In this document: in pieces, positions 27,912 to 35,605 of the stretch | How positions within the stretch are numbered: position 1 is the first letter of the stretch | Layout: each line of letters begins with the position of its first letter | Program-made: the position numbers and the translations under genes | Assembly: GCA_013203905.1 (NCBI GenBank) | Contig: JABMPC010000082.1 | Span: 1 to 35,605 of the forward strand | Direction: 5' to 3' | Source of the DNA: Chlorobium sp. | GTDB lineage: Bacteria > Bacteroidota > Chlorobiia > Chlorobiales > Chlorobiaceae | DNA length: 35,605 nt | Notes under the pieces: generated by a model | Told to the model about the DNA's origin: nothing | Seen by the model: only the letters and a program-made list of their open reading frames with translations | The model's database searches: none

Positions 27912-28357
27912 GCAGTGCTTTCAAAGAGGTGTTCCATTCGGGTTCCGCAGTGGAGACCCGTGCGGTGGGCCGGAAGTTTGCGGCTGCACTTTCTTGTGGT
28001 GCCGTTGTGGGGCTTTCAGGTGACCTCGGGGCGGGTAAGACGGAGTTCATGCGGGGGGTGGCTGAGTTTTTTGGTTGTGCGGAGCAGCTTTCCAGCCCAA
28101 CCTTTCCCATTCTGAATATATATAGCGGCATGCTTGAGGGGGAAGAGGTGAGCATTCATCATTTTGATCTCTATCGGATTGAACGGGCCTCGGAATTGGA
28201 GGCGCTTGGGTTCGGGGAGTATCTCTCGAATGCCTGGTGTTCGTTTGTGGAGTGGGCGGAGCGGTTCGGGGAGTATGGGGATCGGTACAGCGCCAGAGTT
28301 CTGATTGAGTATGATGGTGAGGGGGAGAGGACGATAACTATTGAAAGAGAGGAATGA
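27908..28357 (+). CDS. tsaE: tRNA t6A biosynthesis ATPase TsaE
   Basis: TsaE is the P-loop ATPase that resets the TsaBD complex during N6-threonylcarbamoyl-A37 formation in ANN-decoding tRNAs. The 149-residue protein has Walker A GDLGAGKTE (38-46), then SSPTFPILNIY and HHFDLYRI, all characteristic, and WAERF near residue 115. It overlaps the DUF1015 gene by 4 nt upstream and tsaB by 4 nt downstream, so three genes are tightly coupled. Confidence 0.95.
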   Translation: MSSAFKEVFHSGSAVETRAVGRKFAAALSCGAVVGLSGDLGAGKTEFMRGVAEFFGCAEQLSSPTFPILNIYSGMLEGEEVSIHHFDLYRIERASELEALGFGEYLSNAWCSFVEWAERFGEYGDRYSARVLIEYDGEGERTITIEREE

Positions 28358-29031
28358 GGAATATTCTGGCTGTGGAATGCACGCATGAGCTTCTCAGTGT
28401 TGCCCTGCTATGCGGCGGGCGGATTGTTGAGCGGCGTGGCGGGGGCTGGCAGAAGACTGCGGAAAGCATTGTGCCGCTGATGGATGAGGTTGTAGCTGAG
28501 GGGGGGATTGCTCCCCGTGATCTGGAGGCCGTCGCCGTCTCTTCGGGGCCGGGCTCGTTTACCGCTCTTCGCATCGGTATGTCGGCGGTGAAGGGGGCGG
28601 CTTTTGCTCTTGATGTTCCGCTTCTCGCTGTTCCAACCCTTCCCGCTCTCGGGGCTTCGCTTCCAGCGGATGTGGAGGGGGAGATGGTTATGGCTGTTGT
28701 CGGTTCCCGGAAGGGGGAGTATTTTCATTCTCTTTACCGGAGAGACGATCTTGCTGCATTCCGCTGGCATGACGAGGTGCGTCGCGGAGGGGAGGAGGAT
28801 ATAGCGGCGTCTCTTCGGGGGTGCACCGGAACGGTGGTGGCGGTGGGCCGGAATCTGGAGCCGCTTCGGGCTGTGCTTGACCTCGGCGGTGCAGCTATGG
28901 TCAATGCTGAATTCTTTTCGGCTGCTTCGCTGTTTGATTTTGCGATTCGCGCCTGCGCGGAGCCTTGCAGGACGGGGCCCGGCGAGGTGGAGCCTGATTA
29001 CCGGCAGAGTTTCGGTTCGAGCGGTTCATGA
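28354..29031 (+). CDS. tsaB: tRNA t6A biosynthesis protein TsaB
   Basis: TsaB is the inactive ASKHA-fold partner that dimerises with TsaD in t6A synthesis. The 225-residue protein starts ILAVECTHELLSVAL and carries VSSGPGSFTALRIGMSAVKG (about 62-81), the family hallmark. Length is typical. Its ATG overlaps the tsaE stop by 4 nt. TsaD and TsaC are not in this window. The GTAFAL-type C-terminal part is divergent, as is common. Confidence 0.93.
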   Translation: MRNILAVECTHELLSVALLCGGRIVERRGGGWQKTAESIVPLMDEVVAEGGIAPRDLEAVAVSSGPGSFTALRIGMSAVKGAAFALDVPLLAVPTLPALGASLPADVEGEMVMAVVGSRKGEYFHSLYRRDDLAAFRWHDEVRRGGEEDIAASLRGCTGTVVAVGRNLEPLRAVLDLGGAAMVNAEFFSAASLFDFAIRACAEPCRTGPGEVEPDYRQSFGSSGS

Positions 29032-29126
29032 TTTTGCTATATTGACCGCACGAGAGGCGGATGCGTCTTGGGGATTGATTTTTCGAGTGGTGAATTTTCT
29101 CTTAACGGTTGAATGACTGGAGCTAT

Positions 29127-29522
29127 ATGGGAGGCCTCAAAAAGAACGAAAAACCGGTAAAGCCGGTGGTGCGCGAGGTTGAAGATGGTGAACTGCTTGC
29201 CCGTAGGGCGGCGGAGCTGACTCTTGAAAAGAAGTGTGAGGATGTGAAGATTCTTGATCTTCGTGAACTGACTTCCGTAACGGACTTTTTTGTGATTGTG
29301 ACTGCTGATTCGGAACGGAAAGCCAAGGCAGCGGCGGAGCATGTGATTGAAGAACTGCGCCAGGAGGACGAACGGCCGCTTCATGTAGAGGGGCTTGACT
29401 CCATGCACTGGATTCTGCTGGATTATGTGAATGTTGTTGTTCATATATTCATGCCAGATGAACGAGGTTTTTATGACTTGGAATCACTTTGGTCGGATGC
29501 ACCTGCTGTTACGGTAACCTGA
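29127..29522 (+). CDS. rsfS: Ribosomal silencing factor RsfS
   Basis: RsfS binds L14 on the 50S subunit and blocks subunit joining when nutrients are scarce. The 131-residue protein matches throughout: [42 protein letters not shown] and [11 protein letters not shown] near the C-terminus. ATG 29127 is preceded by GGAG at 29118-29121 and fits the family N-terminus; a TTG at 29109 would add six residues. It follows tsaB by 95 nt and is followed by a candidate terminator before gyrA. Confidence 0.94.
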   Translation: MGGLKKNEKPVKPVVREVEDGELLARRAAELTLEKKCEDVKILDLRELTSVTDFFVIVTADSERKAKAAAEHVIEELRQEDERPLHVEGLDSMHWILLDYVNVVVHIFMPDERGFYDLESLWSDAPAVTVT

Positions 29523-29575
29523 ATTTTTTCGGTAACTTCTCTCTTTTTTTCTGTTTTTCCGGTGATGGTTATGGA

Positions 29576-29596
29576 CGGTATTTATGCCGGTTTTTT
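29576..29596 (+). terminator. Candidate terminator between rsfS and gyrA
   Basis: CGGTA and TGCCG (29576-29580, 29585-29589) form a 5-bp stem (one G-T pair) with a 4-nt loop, followed by six T at 29591-29596. An outer CCGG/CCGG pairing from 29559 could lengthen it. Small but classical in shape. Confidence 0.4.
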
Positions 29597-29647
29597 ATAC
29601 ATTGATCTGTCGGATTCTTTATAGCAATTATCACTTCTCATTGCCTT

Positions 29648-32131
29648 ATGCAGCGCCAAAGAATACTCCCTGTTACGATTGAAGATGAGATGCGGGGCTC
29701 CTATCTTGATTATTCCATGTCGGTTATTGTCAGCCGCGCTCTTCCTGATGTACGCGACGGACTGAAGCCGGTGCACCGCAGGGTGCTCTATGGGATGCAC
29801 GAATTGGGCCTTCAGGCTGGAAAGCCGCACAAGAAATCGGCCCGTGTGGTTGGTGAAGTGCTCGGTAAGTTCCATCCGCATGGTGATACGGCTGTGTACG
29901 ACAGTCTTGTGCGTATGGTGCAGGATTTTTCGCTGCGCTATCCGCTGATTGACGGCCAGGGCAACTTCGGTTCTGTTGATGGTGATTCTCCTGCAGCCAT
30001 GAGGTATACGGAGGTCCGCATGAAGGCTATTGCCGGCGAGATGCTGAAGGATCTTGATAAAGAGACTGTTGAGTATTCACTCAATTTTGATGACTCCCTT
30101 GAGGAGCCGACTGTGCTGCCTTCTGCAATTCCGAATCTTCTGGTGAACGGGGCTTCGGGTATTGCTGTGGGTATGGCTACCAATATTCCGCCTCAGAACC
30201 TGCGGGAAGTTGTTGATGGCATGACGGCCTTGATTGATAACCCGGATATTGAGATTGAGGAGCTCATGAAGCATGTGATTGCTCCTGATTTCCCTACCGG
30301 TGGCATCATTTACGGTTATGAAGGGGTGCGTCTGGCTTATACAACAGGACGAGGCAAGGTGGTTATCCGTGCCCGCGCTCTGGTTGAGGTGACGCAGAAA
30401 AACGGCCGTGAGTCCATTGTTGTCACAGAGCTTCCCTATCAGGTCAACAAGGTTCGACTGATTGAGAAAATTGTGGAGCTGGTACACGATAAAAAGGTGG
30501 AGGGCATTGCCGACATTCGTGATGAGTCTGACCGTGATGGTATGCGCCTGGTTATAGAACTGAAGCGCGATGCTGTGGCAAAGGTTGTGCTGAACAATCT
30601 GTATAAGCACACTCCGATGCAGGATACTTTCGGCGTTATTATGCTTGCGCTTGTTGATGGGGTGCCGAGAGTGCTGAATCTCAAGGAGATGATGGAGTTC
30701 TATATCAAGCACCGCAATGAGATTGTTTTGCGCAGAACCCGCTATGACCTTACGGCTGCTGAAAAGCGGGCTCATATTCTTGAGGGCTTGAAAATCTGTC
30801 TCGACAATCTTGACGAGGTTATTACCACTATCCGCGAGTCTCCCGATGCAAATACTGCCCAGGCGCGCCTTATTGAGCGGTTCGGGCTGTCGGAGTTGCA
30901 GTCGAAGGCGATTCTTGAGATGCGCCTGCAGCGTCTGACCGGCATGGAGCGCAAGAAGATTGATCTTGAGTATGCTGAAACGCTTGCTCTCATCGAGGAG
31001 CTTCGCGCCATTCTGGCCAGCCCTGAGCGGCAGATGGCTATTATCCGCACAGAGCTGCTCAAGGTCCGCGAAATATACGGCGATGAACGACGCACGGAAA
31101 TTGTGCCGCAGGAGGGTGATTTCTCGATTGAAGACATGATTGCCCAGGAGGATGTGGTCATTACCATCACCCATGACGGGTTCATTAAGCGTTTCCCTGT
31201 ATCGGGCTATCGCCGTCAGGCCAGAGGTGGCAAGGGCGTGACAGGGGCACAGGCCAAGAATGACGACTTTATAGAACATATGTTCGTGGCCTCAACCCAT
31301 AATTATATACTCTTTTTCACCAGCAACGGCAGATGCTACTGGCTCAAGGTTTATGAAATTCCGGAGGCTGGCCGTGCTGCAAGAGGGCGTTCGCTTGCCA
31401 ATATCATGGAGCTGAACCCGGGTGAGACCATTAAGACCTATATCAATATCCGTAACTTTGATGAGCCTGGTTTCATCATGATGGCGACTGCTGACGGTAT
31501 TGTTAAAAAGACTGCGCTTGAGGAGTTTTCCCGTCCGAGGCGTAACGGCATTGCCGCCATTACCATTGATACTGGCGACGCGCTACTTGATGCTCGTTTG
31601 ACTGATGGCGATCATCAGGTGATACTGGCCAAGAGTTCCGGCCTCGTGGTTCGATTCCCCGAGTCCCAGGTTCGGCCTATGGGAAGGACCGCTATGGGGG
31701 TCAAGGGCATAACGCTTGACCGTGGCGAGAAGTGCATTTCCATGGTGACGACCAAACGCCTTGATACCGCTCTGCTTGCGGTGACCGACAACGGGTTTGG
31801 GAAAAGGAGCAAGGTGGAAGATTACCGTCTGACCAAGCGTGGCGCCCGGGGCGTTATTACCCTGAAAGCGCACGAAAAGATAGGGGCACTGGTGGGGCTG
31901 CTTGATGTCAATGACGATGACGATCTCATCATCATTACCTCGCATGGGATTGTGAACCGCCAGCATGTTTCCGATATCCGCATTACCGGAAGGAATACTT
32001 CTGGCGTCAGGCTGGTAAGGCTAATGGAGGGCGATACGGTTTCCGCTCTTGCGCGGGTGCCGAAGACCGATGAGGTTACGGATACGGATACGCTCCTTGA
32101 GGACCCTGATGGCCAGCTGCCGCTGCTCTGA
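29648..32131 (+). CDS. gyrA: DNA gyrase subunit A
   Basis: GyrA is the breakage-reunion subunit of the enzyme that introduces negative supercoils. The 827-residue protein has the catalytic Tyr120 in [10 protein letters not shown] and [10 protein letters not shown] in the quinolone-binding region: Thr81 where E. coli has Ser83, and Asp85 where E. coli has Asp87. The GyrA box is QARGGKG at 524-530, which marks it as gyrase rather than topoisomerase IV. The C-terminal beta-pinwheel follows and ends in a short acidic tail. It starts at ATG 29648 after a 125-nt spacer. gyrB is not in the window. Several long antisense frames on the opposite strand are shadows. Confidence 0.97.
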   Translation: MQRQRILPVTIEDEMRGSYLDYSMSVIVSRALPDVRDGLKPVHRRVLYGMHELGLQAGKPHKKSARVVGEVLGKFHPHGDTAVYDSLVRMVQDFSLRYPLIDGQGNFGSVDGDSPAAMRYTEVRMKAIAGEMLKDLDKETVEYSLNFDDSLEEPTVLPSAIPNLLVNGASGIAVGMATNIPPQNLREVVDGMTALIDNPDIEIEELMKHVIAPDFPTGGIIYGYEGVRLAYTTGRGKVVIRARALVEVTQKNGRESIVVTELPYQVNKVRLIEKIVELVHDKKVEGIADIRDESDRDGMRLVIELKRDAVAKVVLNNLYKHTPMQDTFGVIMLALVDGVPRVLNLKEMMEFYIKHRNEIVLRRTRYDLTAAEKRAHILEGLKICLDNLDEVITTIRESPDANTAQARLIERFGLSELQSKAILEMRLQRLTGMERKKIDLEYAETLALIEELRAILASPERQMAIIRTELLKVREIYGDERRTEIVPQEGDFSIEDMIAQEDVVITITHDGFIKRFPVSGYRRQARGGKGVTGAQAKNDDFIEHMFVASTHNYILFFTSNGRCYWLKVYEIPEAGRAARGRSLANIMELNPGETIKTYINIRNFDEPGFIMMATADGIVKKTALEEFSRPRRNGIAAITIDTGDALLDARLTDGDHQVILAKSSGLVVRFPESQVRPMGRTAMGVKGITLDRGEKCISMVTTKRLDTALLAVTDNGFGKRSKVEDYRLTKRGARGVITLKAHEKIGALVGLLDVNDDDDLIIITSHGIVNRQHVSDIRITGRNTSGVRLVRLMEGDTVSALARVPKTDEVTDTDTLLEDPDGQLPLL

Positions 32132-32185
32132 AATGGATTCGTTGACTGAAAACGCAATACTACACCAATAAACGACAACGATGTC

Positions 32186-33988
32186 ATGGCTCGACCGAAG
32201 AATGTGAAATATGTTTTTGTGACTGGCGGGGTTGTTTCCTCACTCGGCAAGGGGATTCTTTCCGCCTCGCTCGGGATGCTGCTGAAGTCGCGGGGACTGA
32301 GGGTTGCCATACAGAAGTACGATCCCTATATCAATGTGGACCCGGGGACCATGTCGCCCTATCAGCATGGTGAGGTGTATGTAACTGATGACGGTGCTGA
32401 AACTGATCTTGATCTTGGCCATTACGAGCGCTTTCTTAATGAGTCGACTTCCCAGGCTTCAAACCTTACGATGGGCCGGGTGTATAAGTCGGTAATCGAT
32501 AAGGAGAGGCGCGGTGCGTATCTGGGCGGTACGGTGCAGGTTGTTCCTCATGTGATTGATGAAATCAAGGACAGGCTGGCCGAGCTGGCAAAAAACGGCA
32601 ATTATGATGTGATTATCACTGAGATCGGCGGCACTATCGGCGACATTGAGTCCCTGCCTTTTCTTGAGGCTATGCGCCAGATGAAGCTGGATATGGGAGA
32701 TCGCAATCTGCTGAACATTCATCTGACCTTTGTTCCCTACATCAAAGCCGCAAGCGAACTGAAAACCAAACCTACCCAGCATAGCGTGAAAATGCTTCTG
32801 GAGACCGGTATTCAGCCCGACATCCTTGTGTGCAGGAGCGAGAAGCCCCTTTCGACGGAGATCAAGCGGAAAGTCGGCCATTTCTGTAATGTCAACAACC
32901 TTGATGTTATCGGGCTTAACGACTGCGATACCATTTATGAAGTACCCTTGACCCTTCTACAGGAGCAGCTTGACCTGAGGGTGCTGAAAAAGCTGGGGAT
33001 GAAAAAATTCAAAGAACCCGAACTTATCTACTGGCGCGAGTTCTGCAATAAGGTGAAGCATCCGGCCTCGGGTGAGGTTACCATAGTTGTCTGCGGCAAG
33101 TACACCGAGTATCCCGATGCATATAAATCTATTCTGGAGGCCTTTATCCATGCCGGCGCGAGCAACGATGTGAAGGTGCATGTGCGGCTTGTCGGGGCTG
33201 AAGCGGCGGAGAGCGAGGGGTATGATTTTGTCCGGGAGCTTGATGGCGTGAGCGGCATTCTCGTTGCTCCGGGCTTTGGCGACAGGGGGATTGAGGGCAA
33301 GGTCGCCTTCATCCGTTACGCCCGGGAGAAAGGGATTCCGTTTTTTGGAATATGCCTGGGAATGCAGTGCGCTTCGGTTGAGTTTGCGCGCAATGTGTGC
33401 AATCTGGCGGAGGCAAACTCTACAGAGTTCAATAAGAGGGCCCGCTATCCGGTCATTGACCTGATGGAGCAGCAGAAAAAAGTGAAAGAAAAGGGCGGAA
33501 CAATGCGCCTTGGAAGCTACCCCTGCATCATCAAAGAGGGGACGAAGGCCAATGAAGTGTATGGCAAATTCCTCATCAATGAACGCCACCGGCACCGTTT
33601 TGAGTTCAATAATGCCTATCGGGAGACTTTTGAAGAGCATGGTATGGTCTTCTCGGGTACCTCTCCAAATGGTGAACTTGTGGAGATCATTGAAATCAAG
33701 AACCATCCCTGGTTTCTTGCAGTGCAGTTCCATCCGGAGCTGAAGTCGCGGGTGCAGTCGGTTCATCCTCTTTTCCACGGTTTTGTTGGTGCAGCAAAAT
33801 CCTATGCATCAGCCGGCCATCAGCCGGAGCTTGCGGTGAGTGAATCTCCCTCTATGCCGATGCAGCCGCCCATGCAGGATGCGCCTGCAGAAACTTACGC
33901 CGCCTATTCCGGTGAAGCTGAAGCTGTGGATAAGTCATTTTTCCCCGACGGGGGCGGTTTTGAAGAGGAGAGAGATCGCGGGCTCTAA
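32186..33988 (+). CDS. pyrG: CTP synthase with C-terminal extension
   Basis: PyrG makes CTP from UTP, ATP and glutamine. The synthetase domain starts [17 protein letters not shown] and includes the ATP/Mg site [11 protein letters not shown]. The glutaminase domain has Cys390 in GICLGMQCA and the His/Glu pair in VQFHPEL. At 600 residues it is about 55 longer than E. coli PyrG. The extra C-terminal part (about 545-600) is rich in Pro, Met, Glu and Ala, ends in an acidic stretch, and looks disordered. It starts at ATG 32186, 54 nt after gyrA. Confidence 0.97.
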   Translation: MARPKNVKYVFVTGGVVSSLGKGILSASLGMLLKSRGLRVAIQKYDPYINVDPGTMSPYQHGEVYVTDDGAETDLDLGHYERFLNESTSQASNLTMGRVYKSVIDKERRGAYLGGTVQVVPHVIDEIKDRLAELAKNGNYDVIITEIGGTIGDIESLPFLEAMRQMKLDMGDRNLLNIHLTFVPYIKAASELKTKPTQHSVKMLLETGIQPDILVCRSEKPLSTEIKRKVGHFCNVNNLDVIGLNDCDTIYEVPLTLLQEQLDLRVLKKLGMKKFKEPELIYWREFCNKVKHPASGEVTIVVCGKYTEYPDAYKSILEAFIHAGASNDVKVHVRLVGAEAAESEGYDFVRELDGVSGILVAPGFGDRGIEGKVAFIRYAREKGIPFFGICLGMQCASVEFARNVCNLAEANSTEFNKRARYPVIDLMEQQKKVKEKGGTMRLGSYPCIIKEGTKANEVYGKFLINERHRHRFEFNNAYRETFEEHGMVFSGTSPNGELVEIIEIKNHPWFLAVQFHPELKSRVQSVHPLFHGFVGAAKSYASAGHQPELAVSESPSMPMQPPMQDAPAETYAAYSGEAEAVDKSFFPDGGGFEEERDRGL

Positions 33989-34236
33989 GGGCCCGGATCG
34001 GCTGGTTTAACTCTTACGCTGCCAGTCCATTATGCCCGGCTTCCAGTCCCTCCCTGATGCCCTCCATTCAAGCGCAGGCCACCATGTGTGTCGCGCCCCT
34101 TCCTCTTCATAGTGCAGTCGCACCTCTCGCTGTTTACCGTCCTTGTTAGACGATCATCCCGATATTCTGCCGACATTGCGTCCTGATGTCATTTTTCAGG
34201 ATTAGTAAGCACTTTCCCCGATTTTCAGCTTCGAGT
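33989..34236. other. Spacer after pyrG, no gene seen
   Basis: Between the pyrG stop and the MscS relic I see no open frame with family features. CGGGC/GCCCG just after the stop could form a 5-bp hairpin without a T-run. Part of this may be decayed upstream sequence of the relic, but I could not match it. Confidence 0.5.
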
Positions 34237-34413
34237 CTGGACTACAACGCGCATTCAGACTCCAAAATTCTACGAAGCGAGATGAATTATAGAATATTCG
34301 ACGCCCTCAAAAAGAGAGGAATTGAAATTCCTTTGCCTCAGTCCGACCTCCATTTTCGGAGCACCGATGTTCTTTTTTGGGAGAAAGAAGGAGAGACAGT
34401 CGGGAAAAGCTGA
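34237..34413 (+). pseudogene. C-terminal relic of an MscS-family mechanosensitive channel gene
   Basis: The frame ending at the stop 34411-34413 encodes LDYNAHSDSK, then ILRSEMNYRIFDALKKRG, then IEIPLPQSDLHFRS. This matches the C-terminal beta/alpha tail of MscS channels (consensus like E-N-AI-ALREGIEIPFPQ-DLHLRS). The transmembrane helices and pore (some 200 or more residues) are missing and the upstream 250 bp do not encode them, so this is a truncated remnant. The frame could begin at ATG 34186, but the first 17 codons do not look like the family. Confidence 0.7.
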
Positions 34414-34523
34414 GGAGCCCAACAATTATTTTCACTAACTCAACACAGAGGCAGGTCGCTTTGTGCAGCTTTTTTTGATGCCCCCGCAGCTGCTTTACAA
34501 GACATTCTTCCGTGCAGGCAAAG

Positions 34524-34546
34524 GACCCACATTCGCAATGTGGGTC
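34524..34546. other. Perfect 10-bp hairpin upstream of the rrn promoters
   Basis: GACCCACATT (34524-34533), loop CGC, AATGTGGGTC (34537-34546). No T-run follows on either strand, so it is not a standard terminator. It could be a terminator of another kind, an operator, or a remnant. Confidence 0.6.
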
Positions 34547-34590
34547 GATGAGGCGTGAAATTGTGATGGTTCCGGTATTTGGGTGAAATG

Positions 34591-34619
34591 CGCAAAGCCT
34601 TTGCTGTAAAGGGTTTGCG
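34591..34619. other. Long imperfect hairpin upstream of the rrn promoters
   Basis: CGCAAAGCCTTT (34591-34602) pairs with AAAGGGTTTGCG (34608-34619) at 11 of 12 positions around a 5-nt loop. No T-run follows. It lies 41 nt upstream of the first rrn -35 box. Confidence 0.55.
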
Positions 34620-34635
34620 GGGATACGGCTTAAAG

Positions 34636-34719
34636 TTTACAATAAACGATGAAAAGATTTTGCAGAAGTCCGGAAAAGAGATACATTGGGTTCCCTTGAT
34701 GAAGGAAACAGTTCTTTGA
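34636..34719 (+). promoter_or_regulatory. rrn promoter module P1
   Basis: An A-rich upstream stretch (about 34641-34657, possible UP element) precedes -35 TTGCAG (34660-34665). A 16-bp spacer and -10 TACATT (34682-34687) follow, predicting a start near 34694. A GC-rich GGG discriminator, as in stringently controlled promoters, follows the -10. A CCTT-GATG-AAGG hairpin (34694-34705) and boxA-like GTTCTTTGA (34711-34719) lie just downstream. Confidence 0.65.
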
Positions 34720-34756
34720 TTGTCCGGTGTGGTGGCGAAACAGTGCTTTCTGCAAC

Positions 34757-34840
34757 GGATAAAAAAATGAAAAAAGATTTTGCAGGAACCCGAGAAAGAT
34801 TTACATTGGGTTCCCTTGATGAAGGAAGCAGTTCTTTTGA
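34757..34840 (+). promoter_or_regulatory. rrn promoter module P2
   Basis: A-tracts at about 34762-34775, -35 TTGCAG (34780-34785), 16-bp spacer, -10 TACATT (34802-34807), GGG discriminator, CCTT-GATG-AAGG hairpin (34814-34825) and boxA-like GTTCTTTTGA (34831-34840). It is near-identical to P1 at and after the -10 box. Confidence 0.65.
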
Positions 34841-34883
34841 CGACCCGAGACGGTAAAGCTTGTATGATTTGACTGTCAGGCGG

Positions 34884-34967
34884 GAAGAAAAAAAGAAAAA
34901 AGTTTTTGCAAGATTGGGGAAACAATGTTACATTGTTGTCCCTTGATTCAACAAGGAAGTTCTTTGA
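34884..34967 (+). promoter_or_regulatory. rrn promoter module P3 and leader
   Basis: A long A-tract (about 34886-34901), -35 TTGCAA (34906-34911), 17-bp spacer, -10 TACATT (34929-34934), start near 34941. The hairpin is CCTTG-ATTCAA-CAAGG (34941-34956): stem kept, loop changed relative to P1/P2. boxA-like GTTCTTTGA is at 34959-34967. The remaining leader to the 16S 5' end is about 90 nt and has short hairpins (CAAAG/CTTTG, GTTG/CAAC). Confidence 0.65.
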
Positions 34968-35056
34968 ATTTGTTGCTAAGTGAACGCCAAAGTCAATTGC
35001 TTTGCAGTTGTTTACAACTCAAAGTTTATCAGCCGGATCAAACAGAATTAAACTCT

Positions 35057-35605
<549 letters not shown>

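Larger units (their letters stand above)
34651..34967 (+). repeat. Three tandem rrn promoter modules
   Basis: A module of about 68 bp occurs three times, with -10 boxes at 34682, 34802 and 34929 (periods of 120 and 127 bp). Units 1 and 2 agree at roughly 59 of 68 positions. The 26 bp running from the -10 box through TACATTGGG, TTCCCTTGATG and AAGGAA are identical. Unit 3 is more diverged but keeps each element in order. The spacers between modules are unrelated by eye. Confidence 0.8.

Noticed and set aside
30077-31279. 400-codon minus-strand open frame
   Set aside because: It lies wholly inside gyrA on the opposite strand and has no recognisable motif; gyrA codon bias keeps it open.
32957-33778. 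273-codon minus-strand open frame
   Set aside because: Antisense to the glutaminase half of pyrG, with no family features.
33989-34010. Terminator directly after pyrG
   Set aside because: The CGGGC/GCCCG stem is only 5 bp and no T-run follows.
34440-34925. 161-codon minus-strand open frame with an internal repeat (GTQC..KIFF twice)
   Set aside because: The protein repeat simply mirrors the duplicated promoter modules; no start signal or family match.

Overview
The window reads as chromosome of a green sulfur bacterium (Chlorobiaceae; Chlorobium/Pelodictyon-like). This is an inference from the partial 16S rRNA at the right end, the Bacteroidota/Chlorobiota flavour of several proteins (for example CGHYK in TrmD where most bacteria have CGRYE) and a Kdo8N-type sugar cluster. 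No species is claimed. Almost all of it is densely packed housekeeping DNA, with no tRNA, CRISPR, phage or insertion sequence.

Left part (1-9.2 kb): rlmN and an unidentified partial gene point left. Opposite them run a winged-helix regulator, an NrnA-like DHH phosphoesterase, leucyl aminopeptidase, an alpha/beta hydrolase and UDP-glucose dehydrogenase. The last converges on, and overlaps by 34 bp, a tightly coupled leftward thiamin operon, tenI-like > thiE > thiD. A RidA-family gene diverges from tenI.

Middle (9.2-20.3 kb): a T-rich, gene-free stretch of about 700 bp precedes a CtpA-type S41 protease and two adjacent paralogous START-domain proteins. A kinase-only HldE homologue (ADP-heptose pathway) faces them. 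Then comes the translation/secretion operon ffh-rpsP-rimM-trmD-rplS, with an extended -10 promoter and a strong terminator. It is followed by a MutY-like glycosylase that appears to lack the iron-sulfur cluster, and by a convergent long-chain acyl-CoA synthetase.

Envelope-sugar cluster (20.6-25.7 kb): five genes in one direction encode a polytopic LPG-synthase/flippase-like membrane protein, a GT-B-like glycosyltransferase candidate, a CMP-sugar synthetase, a KdnB-like oxidase and a KdnA-like aminotransferase. The last three would turn Kdo into CMP-activated 8-amino-Kdo for lipopolysaccharide. The first two are the unexplained partners and the best candidates for new biology.

Right part (25.9-35.6 kb): scpA, a DUF1015 gene, tsaE, tsaB (t6A tRNA modification), rsfS, gyrA and pyrG. 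A 1-kb spacer follows, holding a C-terminal relic of an MscS channel gene and two strong hairpins. It also holds three tandem promoter modules (A-tract, -35, -10, small hairpin, boxA-like site) that lead into a 16S rRNA gene cut off by the window end. The triplicated rrn promoter is the most striking regulatory structure here.
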